In this document: positions 10,198 through 14,780 of the stretch, in pieces
Layout of the letters: the number at the start of each line of letters is the position of its first letter
How positions within the stretch are numbered: the stretch's first letter is position 1
From: Hyphomicrobiaceae bacterium UBA4460
GTDB taxonomy: Bacteria; Pseudomonadota; Alphaproteobacteria; Rhizobiales; Methyloligellaceae
Reading direction: 5' to 3'
Length of the DNA: 14,780 nt
NCBI GenBank assembly: GCA_002390155.1
Contig: DGOS01000029.1
Location: 19,540-34,319, forward strand
Made by a program: the position numbers and the translations under genes
The notes under the pieces: model-generated
Seen by the model: the letters and a program-made list of their open reading frames with translations, nothing else
What the model was told of the DNA's origin: nothing
Database searches by the model: none

Positions 10198-11493
10198 TTA
10201 AAAGTTCTCCATGATCCACTCGCCAACTTTGGCGAAGTAGCCTGTCCCCGTACGCAAGAACCGTTGCTCGGTGCGGACACCGAGTCTTTCATCGCCGCGC
10301 GACCAATGCAGGAACAGACCGATCGCGGCGGAGAAATCCGGCGCAGCGGCTGCTGGCGGCAAACCTGTCATCGCCCTCGGGTGGCCAAGCCGCGCGGGGC
10401 GTCCAAACATGTTCGAGGCAAGCTCCGGTAGGCCGGTGAGCTGGCTGCCACCGCCGGTCAGCACCAGGTGCTGGGCGACGTCGGCGGCAAGTCCGCTCTC
10501 GGCGAGCCGGCGGCGCATCATGTCGAGGGTCTCCTCGACGCGCGGCCGGATGATGCAGGCGAGCTGTGCCTTGGTGATCTGGTTGAGGTTTCCTTGCGCC
10601 GTGCCGGTGACGCAAGGATAGGTGATGATCTCGCGCTCGTCGGAGAGCGTGGCGAAAGCGCTACCATGCAGCGTCTTCAGCCGTTCGGCATGCTCCATCG
10701 GCGCGCCCAGCGTGCGGGCGATATCCGTGGTGATGCCGTTGCCGCCAAGCGCGATGGCGTCGGCGTGAATGAAATGTCCGTCGGCGATGACCGACAACGT
10801 CGTCGTGCCCGCGCCGAAGTCGATGCAGGCCACACCAAGCTTGGCTTCGTCCGGGGTAACGACGGACAGCGCACTGGAGTAAGGCGCTGCGACGAGACCG
10901 GCGACGCCCAGATGACACCGCTCGACGCAGAGGATCAGGTTACGCATGGCCACGTCGTCTGCGGTCACGGTATGCAGGTCGACGGATAAGCGCTCGCCGC
11001 ACATGCCGTGGGGCTCGCTGATGCCACCGTTCTCATCGAGACGATAGCCGGTCGGCAAGGCATGCAGGACGGTGCGCTTGTCGCGGGCGGCATATTGCCG
11101 GCCGCCGGCCAGAAGCCGATGCACGTCGTCCTCGCGCACGGCGCCGGACTGCAAGGCCACGCTGGCCGAGAAACTTTCGCTCTTCAGACGGCCGGCCGTC
11201 ACAGAGACGTGGACGTCCTCGACAACCACACCGGCCATGCGCTCGGCGGCATCGACCGCGGCGCGAATGCACTGCTCCGCGCTATCGAGATGCGTCACCA
11301 TGCCGGACTTCAGGCCTTCGGCGCGCGTATGATCGAAACCGAGAACCTCGAAATGCACGGCGTCACCGTCGCCTTCGAACCAGTCGGGCGCGGCCGAGGT
11401 CTTGCCGATCAGGCAGCAGACTTTGCTCGTGCCGATGTCGAGTACGGTCACGATGCGCTGTCGCTTGCTTCTGATCGTCGAGCTGTATGTCAT
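10198..11493 (-). CDS. ftsA: Cell division protein FtsA (actin-like membrane tether of FtsZ)
   Basis: This 431-residue actin-fold ATPase anchors FtsZ to the inner membrane and recruits later divisome proteins. The phosphate-1 motif is VLDIGTSKVCCLIG (17-30), followed by the 1C subdomain specific to FtsA (about 85-165, VHVSVTAGRLKSESF). The phosphate-2 motif is VACIDFGAGTTTLSV (221-235) and the adenosine motif is LVLTGGGSQLTGL (343-355). The C-terminal amphipathic membrane-targeting helix is GYFAKVGEWIMENF. The frame is open 58 codons further upstream, across the end of ftsQ, but the ATG at 11493 matches the family start (RIVTVLDIGTSKV near residue 13) and has GAGGG 7 nt upstream. The gap after ftsQ is 19 nt, so the two genes are probably co-transcribed. 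The predicted protein is close to the usual length for the order. Confidence 0.97.
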   Translation of the reverse strand: MTYSSTIRSKRQRIVTVLDIGTSKVCCLIGKTSAAPDWFEGDGDAVHFEVLGFDHTRAEGLKSGMVTHLDSAEQCIRAAVDAAERMAGVVVEDVHVSVTAGRLKSESFSASVALQSGAVREDDVHRLLAGGRQYAARDKRTVLHALPTGYRLDENGGISEPHGMCGERLSVDLHTVTADDVAMRNLILCVERCHLGVAGLVAAPYSSALSVVTPDEAKLGVACIDFGAGTTTLSVIADGHFIHADAIALGGNGITTDIARTLGAPMEHAERLKTLHGSAFATLSDEREIITYPCVTGTAQGNLNQITKAQLACIIRPRVEETLDMMRRRLAESGLAADVAQHLVLTGGGSQLTGLPELASNMFGRPARLGHPRAMTGLPPAAAAPDFSAAIGLFLHWSRGDERLGVRTEQRFLRTGTGYFAKVGEWIMENF

Positions 11494-11500
11494 CCCCCTG

Positions 11501-11505
11501 CCCTC
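11501..11505 (-). promoter_or_regulatory. Ribosome binding site deciding the ftsA start
   Basis: GAGGG on the - strand lies 7 nt before the ATG at 11493, in the 19-nt gap after the ftsQ stop. It rules in the 431-residue form over the longer open frame reaching 11667 inside ftsQ. Confidence 0.6.
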
Positions 11506-11512
11506 AAGCCTC

Positions 11513-12508
11513 TTATGTTTTGCCTTTAGGCGTGGTGCCGGTTGCCGCGGTGGGCACATCACTCGGCGCAATGTCGTCGGGAGGCACGATGGCCGCTTCG
11601 CGCGTGCGCACGGTAATCCGGTCGAGCAGCCGCAAATCGATGACCGACCAATCTCTTTCGAGAACACCGTGCTCTTGCTGAAGTTCCGTGAGGGACTGAA
11701 GCGCGACCTCGATATTGTCGTCGGGCAGCATGATCTCCGTGCCCGTGCGCAATTTCAGCGTCCAACGGCGATCGCCGACCCGGAGGGCCGCGAGCATTTT
11801 CTGCTTCAGCTGGTCATAAGACTGGAGCGTGGCGTAGAGCGCGGCGGCATGTTCGCTGGCGCCTTCGCCCACGACGAGGGGTAAGTCCGGATAGGCCTGC
11901 GGCAAAGCGGGCGCGAGCACGACGCCCTGATCGTCGACCACAAAGGTCTTCCCCTTGTTCTGCCAGACCGCGTAGGGCTCGCGCTCCTCGATCATCACTT
12001 GCAGCGTGGAGGGCAGAAGGCGCATGACCCGCGCATGCCGGATCCACGGTACGGCCTCCAAACGCGCCTTGGCGGCGTCGGTGTCGAAGGCGAGCATTAG
12101 GGTCTGCGGACCGGCGCCAAGTGCGGCGGTAATGGCCGAGTCCGTGGCGTTTTGCTGACCTTCGACGCTGACGCGCTTGACGCCGAAGCCCACGGCCACC
12201 GCAACGTGTTCGACGCCGGCCACCGCATAGTTGAACAGCACGCCCGTCTGGCCGCCGATAATGGCGCCATAGACGACCGCACTGGCAAGAAATAGGGCAC
12301 TCAGAAGCAGCCACTTCCCGCGGACGGGGTCGCGGCCGGTGCGGCCGAGGCGCAGGCTCCTGGGCTTCAGACCGATCAGGGCTCTCGTACCGCTCAGAGC
12401 CGGAAGGCGGCGTGAAGCGTCCCGCGGCGCGGCGATACCGCGCGCGAGCAGGGCCTCTTGCGACCGTCTTCCTCTGGCGTGACCCCTATCCGGGCCTAAC
12501 GATTGCAC
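11513..12508 (-). CDS. ftsQ: Cell division protein FtsQ (DivIB family)
   Basis: This 331-residue bitopic divisome protein links cytoplasmic and periplasmic division proteins. A basic, Arg-rich cytoplasmic tail (1-65) precedes one transmembrane helix (about 66-86, [21 protein letters not shown]). A POTRA domain follows (about 111-178, [17 protein letters not shown] then [28 protein letters not shown]). The beta domain runs to about 305 ([42 protein letters not shown]). A Pro/Thr-rich tail ends the protein. Initiation is at GTG 12508, supported by a perfect GGAGG 7 nt upstream. The start lies inside ddl, giving a 13-nt overlap and probable translational coupling. Family members are only weakly conserved in sequence, but the topology, motifs and position between ddl and ftsA are decisive. 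Confidence 0.95.
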   Translation of the reverse strand: MQSLGPDRGHARGRRSQEALLARGIAAPRDASRRLPALSGTRALIGLKPRSLRLGRTGRDPVRGKWLLLSALFLASAVVYGAIIGGQTGVLFNYAVAGVEHVAVAVGFGVKRVSVEGQQNATDSAITAALGAGPQTLMLAFDTDAAKARLEAVPWIRHARVMRLLPSTLQVMIEEREPYAVWQNKGKTFVVDDQGVVLAPALPQAYPDLPLVVGEGASEHAAALYATLQSYDQLKQKMLAALRVGDRRWTLKLRTGTEIMLPDDNIEVALQSLTELQQEHGVLERDWSVIDLRLLDRITVRTREAAIVPPDDIAPSDVPTAATGTTPKGKT

Positions 12509-13431
12509 GACGCGTCCTCCACGATCCAGCGCACCAACTCTCCAAAAGAGCGGCCGCCATAGGCCGCGAGCTCGGGCACCAGAGACGTGGAAGTCATGCC
12601 AGGTTGGGTGTTGATCTCTAGGCAGATCAGCTCCCCCGTGCCGGCCGGCCGGTCGTCGAATCGAAAGTCGGACCGGCTAACCCCACGACAGCCCAGTGCC
12701 CTATGAGCCGCTACCGACAGCTTCTGTACCAATTGGTAAACATTTGGTTTAAGCGGGGCCGGGAGCACATGAATTGAGCCTCCTGGGGCGTATTTCGACT
12801 CATAGTCGTAGAAGGCGAGCCCGTCCGCAGGGCGGATTTCGATGACGCCCAAGGCCTCCTCGCCCATCACGGCACAGGTGAGCTCGCGGCCGGGGATGAA
12901 CCGCTCGACCATGAGTTCCTCGCCGAGGGCCCAATCGGCGGAATTGAGCTCTTGCGGGGGGTGCTCCTGGTCCTCGCGGACGATGTAGACGCCCACGGAC
13001 GAGCCTTCGGCCGGGGGCTTGATCACGTAGGGCGGCGCAATGACGTGCCCTTTGGCGGCTTCGGCACGGGCAACCACGCGGCTTTCGGCCACCGGCACGC
13101 CGGCCTCGCGCAAGGCCGCCTTGGCGCGCTCCTTGTGCATGGCAAGTGCTGAGGCCAGCACGCCGGAATGCGTGTAGGGCAGCCCCAAATACTCCAGGAC
13201 GCCCTGGATGCAGCCATCCTCGCCATAACGGCCATGGAGCGCGTTGAAGCAGACGTCAGGCGCGATCTCGGCAAGCCGCGCGGCCACGTCTTGGCCGACA
13301 TCGACTTTGGTGACCTTGTAGCCCTCGCCCTCCAGGGCCTCGGCGCACGCTTCGCCAGAGCGTAAGGAGATCTCCCGTTCCGACGACAGCCCGCCCATGA
13401 GCACGGCGACGTGGGTTTGCCTCTTCGTCAT
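12496..13431 (-). CDS. ddl: D-alanine--D-alanine ligase
   Basis: This 311-residue ATP-grasp ligase makes the D-Ala-D-Ala dipeptide used by MurF. Active-site residues are visible: Glu18 in [11 protein letters not shown], Ser144 in AEGSSVG, Lys213-Tyr214 in YDYESKYAP, Arg253 and Asp255 in GVSRSDFR, Glu272 and Asn274 in [11 protein letters not shown], and Ser283 in STSLVP. A Tyr at the position of E. coli DdlB Tyr216 fits a D-Ala-D-Ala rather than a D-Ala-D-lactate enzyme. The length is close to E. coli DdlB (306). The ATG at 13431 is chosen because [14 protein letters not shown] matches the family start and GGGGG lies 7 nt upstream. The frame runs open upstream to 13617 through non-conserved sequence. 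A 148-nt gap separates it from murB and its 3' end overlaps ftsQ. Confidence 0.96.
   Translation of the reverse strand: MTKRQTHVAVLMGGLSSEREISLRSGEACAEALEGEGYKVTKVDVGQDVAARLAEIAPDVCFNALHGRYGEDGCIQGVLEYLGLPYTHSGVLASALAMHKERAKAALREAGVPVAESRVVARAEAAKGHVIAPPYVIKPPAEGSSVGVYIVREDQEHPPQELNSADWALGEELMVERFIPGRELTCAVMGEEALGVIEIRPADGLAFYDYESKYAPGGSIHVLPAPLKPNVYQLVQKLSVAAHRALGCRGVSRSDFRFDDRPAGTGELICLEINTQPGMTSTSLVPELAAYGGRSFGELVRWIVEDASCNR
12516..12520 (-). promoter_or_regulatory. Ribosome binding site for the GTG start of ftsQ
   Basis: GGAGG on the - strand, 7 nt before GTG 12508, is the best Shine-Dalgarno match I found in the cluster. It lies inside the last codons of ddl and supports the GTG start and translational coupling. 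Confidence 0.65.
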
Positions 13432-13491
13432 GCCAAAGCCCCCATTGCTTAGTTGGCGTGCACAAACGCGCCCGACCCCGCGCCGGACGCG

Positions 13492-13521
13492 CAAATCACT
13501 TGGGACCAAATCACTTGAGAC
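13492..13521. repeat. 15-bp imperfect tandem duplication in the murB-ddl gap
   Basis: CAAATCACTTGGGAC (13492-13506) is followed immediately by CAAATCACTTGAGAC (13507-13521), with 14 of 15 bases identical. It lies in the non-coding 148 nt between murB and ddl, about 60 nt upstream of the ddl ATG. It may be a recent slippage duplication or a pair of binding sites for a regulator of ddl-ftsQ-ftsA-ftsZ. The sequence alone does not decide. Confidence 0.7.
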
Positions 13522-13579
13522 CCTGGTTACCTGTATTCGCGCCGAATGGCACGAGGGAGGCGGCAGAAAAACTGCGGCT

Positions 13580-14491
13580 TCAGGCGGGCTTGCCGAGGCG
13601 CTTGATTTCCCACTCAAGCTCGACGCCGCTCGTCTCCTTGACGCGCGCGCGCACCGTCTCGCCGAGCGTTTCGATGTCGGCGGCCGTGGCCTCTCCCTCG
13701 TTGATGAGGAAGTTGCAGTGCATCTCGGAGACCTTCGCGTCCCCTATTGTCAGCCCCCGGCAGCCGGCGGCATCGATGAGCTGCCACGACTTGTTGCCAG
13801 GCGGGTTCTTGAAGGTGGATCCGCCCGTGCGGCTCTTAATGGGCTGCACCTCTTCGCGGTAGGCGGCGATGTCGTCCATCTCCGCAAGAATCTTCTCAGG
13901 GTCGCCGGGCTCACCTTGGAACAGCGCCTCGGTGAAGATGTAGTCGTCGGGCACACCGCAATGGCGGTAGCTGTAGTGGAAGTCCTCGACCGGCAGCACA
14001 TGGATGTTGCCATCGCGGTCCACGGCGCGTGCCTCGATGAGCACCTCGCAGGTCTCGCTCCCATGCGCCCCGCCATTCATGCGCAAGGCGCCGCCAACGC
14101 CGCCCGGAATGCCGCGATAGAACGACAGCCCGGCAATGCCCGCATCGGCGGCCGCGCGCGCCACCCTGACGTCGGGCACCGCCGTGCCGACGCGCAAGCG
14201 ATGGCCATCCTCGACCTTGATCTCGCCGAAGCCGCGGCCAAGGCGCATGACCACGCCCTCGATCCCGCCGTCGCGTACCAGCAGGTTCGAGCCCAGCCCA
14301 ATCATGGTGATGGGTGTGTCCGCAGGGAGTGTCTTCAAGAAATAGGCAAGGTCCGCTTCGTCGGCGGGCGAATAAAGCACTTCGGCCGGGCCGCCCACGC
14401 GGAACCAAGTGTAGTCCTTCAGCGGCGCATCGCCTCTGAGCCGTCCACGCAGGTCCGGCATGGACGCCGTCAGCGTCTCGACCAAGCTCAC
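13580..14491 (-). CDS. murB: UDP-N-acetylenolpyruvoylglucosamine reductase MurB
   Basis: This 303-residue FAD- and NADPH-dependent enzyme reduces UDP-GlcNAc-enolpyruvate to UDP-MurNAc in the cytoplasm. The FAD-binding region has [15 protein letters not shown] (28-42), [18 protein letters not shown] (64-81) and [21 protein letters not shown] (124-144). The C-terminal substrate domain has SYRHC (Tyr175-Arg176), the proton-donor Ser225 in GGSTFKNP, and a conserved Glu in [10 protein letters not shown] near the end (about 293). The short length and GGSTFKNP signature fit the type II MurB group rather than the 342-residue E. coli type. The start is GTG 14491, overlapping the murC TGA in a 4-nt GTGA, which indicates translational coupling. 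An ATG ten codons in (14461) is a less likely alternative. Confidence 0.96.
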   Translation of the reverse strand: MSLVETLTASMPDLRGRLRGDAPLKDYTWFRVGGPAEVLYSPADEADLAYFLKTLPADTPITMIGLGSNLLVRDGGIEGVVMRLGRGFGEIKVEDGHRLRVGTAVPDVRVARAAADAGIAGLSFYRGIPGGVGGALRMNGGAHGSETCEVLIEARAVDRDGNIHVLPVEDFHYSYRHCGVPDDYIFTEALFQGEPGDPEKILAEMDDIAAYREEVQPIKSRTGGSTFKNPPGNKSWQLIDAAGCRGLTIGDAKVSEMHCNFLINEGEATAADIETLGETVRARVKETSGVELEWEIKRLGKPA

Positions 14492-14780
14492 GCCTTACCC
14501 CCGTGCTGCTTCAGCTGGGCGGGAAGTGCGTTGATCCAATCGGTGATAGTGCCGGCGCCGAGCCCCACGACGAGGTCGCCGTCCTTAGCGACCGAGGCGA
14601 CGGCGGCCGTCAGCGACTCTTCGTCGTCGACCATGAACACATTGGGGTGGCCGTGACGGCGGAGCCCCGCCGCCAGTTCGTCGCGGTCGATACCGGGGAT
14701 CGGCGGCTCGCCCGCGGAGTAGACCGGCGTCAGGATCACGATGTCGGCGTCGTCGAGGCAGGCGGAGAACTCGTTGAACA
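14488..14780 (-). CDS. murC: UDP-N-acetylmuramate--L-alanine ligase MurC, C-terminal end (rest outside window)
   Basis: The frame is open from the right edge of the window to TGA 14488-14490, giving about 97 residues. The visible part, [29 protein letters not shown] then [19 protein letters not shown] and [21 protein letters not shown], is the third (C-terminal) domain of MurC: the APVYxAGE-like strand and the GAGxITxW motif are characteristic. The known role is ATP-dependent addition of L-Ala to UDP-MurNAc. A GTG at 14739 is an internal Val, not a start. The stop overlaps the murB GTG by 4 nt. Confidence 0.94.
   Translation of the reverse strand, partial: FNEFSACLDDADIVILTPVYSAGEPPIPGIDRDELAAGLRRHGHPNVFMVDDEESLTAAVASVAKDGDLVVGLGAGTITDWINALPAQLKQHGGKA

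Noticed and set aside
11494..11667. Upstream extension of ftsA by 58 codons inside ftsQ
   Set aside because: The extension is antisense-like low-complexity sequence read out of frame from ftsQ. The ATG at 11493 has a good ribosome site and the normal FtsA N-terminus.
13564..13576. Terminator-like GCAG-TTTTT-CTGC just after murB
   Set aside because: Only a 4-bp stem forms and the T-run is in the loop, not after the stem.
13432..13617. Upstream extension of ddl by 62 codons through the tandem repeat
   Set aside because: The extra residues do not resemble the family, would overlap murB, and the ATG at 13431 has a G-rich ribosome site and the conserved N-terminus.
13397..14656. A 419-codon open frame on the + strand opposite murB and the murB-ddl gap
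   Set aside because: It spans two real genes on the other strand and the non-coding gap, and its product shows no recognisable motif.

Overview
The window is about 14.8 kb of GC-rich alphaproteobacterial chromosome, most likely from the order Hyphomicrobiales (Rhizobiales). This placement rests on three things: the gene order murC-murB-ddl-ftsQ-ftsA-ftsZ-lpxC-bamD-recN-ligA; an FtsZ with a long linker ending in the alphaproteobacterial-type peptide [12 protein letters not shown]; and an FtsA ending in GYFAKVGEWIMENF. No genus is claimed.

Layout: positions 1-2259 on the + strand carry the 3' part of prmA (ribosomal protein L11 methyltransferase) and then a long, three-domain Xaa-Pro aminopeptidase. 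Positions 2260-14780 are all on the - strand and read right to left. They hold the end of murC, then murB, ddl, ftsQ, ftsA and ftsZ (peptidoglycan precursor synthesis and divisome), followed by lpxC (lipid A), bamD (outer-membrane protein assembly), recN (double-strand break repair) and ligA (NAD-dependent DNA ligase). The two blocks converge with no spacer: the stop codons of pepP and ligA abut inside a perfect 20-bp palindrome.

How the genes work together: MurC, MurB and Ddl are cytoplasmic steps making the UDP-MurNAc-pentapeptide precursor. FtsZ polymerises at midcell, FtsA tethers it to the membrane, and FtsQ links it to the periplasmic divisome. LpxC commits carbon to lipid A and BamD is the essential lipoprotein of the BAM complex, so both outer-membrane components sit directly downstream of division. 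RecN and LigA form a genome-maintenance tail. Spacing suggests translational coupling at murC/murB (4-nt GTGA overlap) and ddl/ftsQ (13-nt overlap), with close packing at ftsQ/ftsA (19 nt), bamD/recN (10 nt) and recN/ligA (12 nt). The larger gaps are murB-ddl (148 nt, with a 15-bp tandem repeat), ftsA-ftsZ (75 nt), ftsZ-lpxC (296 nt, with a hairpin and a promoter candidate) and lpxC-bamD (201 nt, with two short hairpins). These gaps are the likely internal promoters or processing points.

No mobile element, CRISPR array, rRNA, tRNA or accessory gene was seen. This is conserved core genome, and I did not find an undescribed system. The points worth a second look are small: intergenic repeats and hairpins, alternative starts, and the long FtsZ linker.
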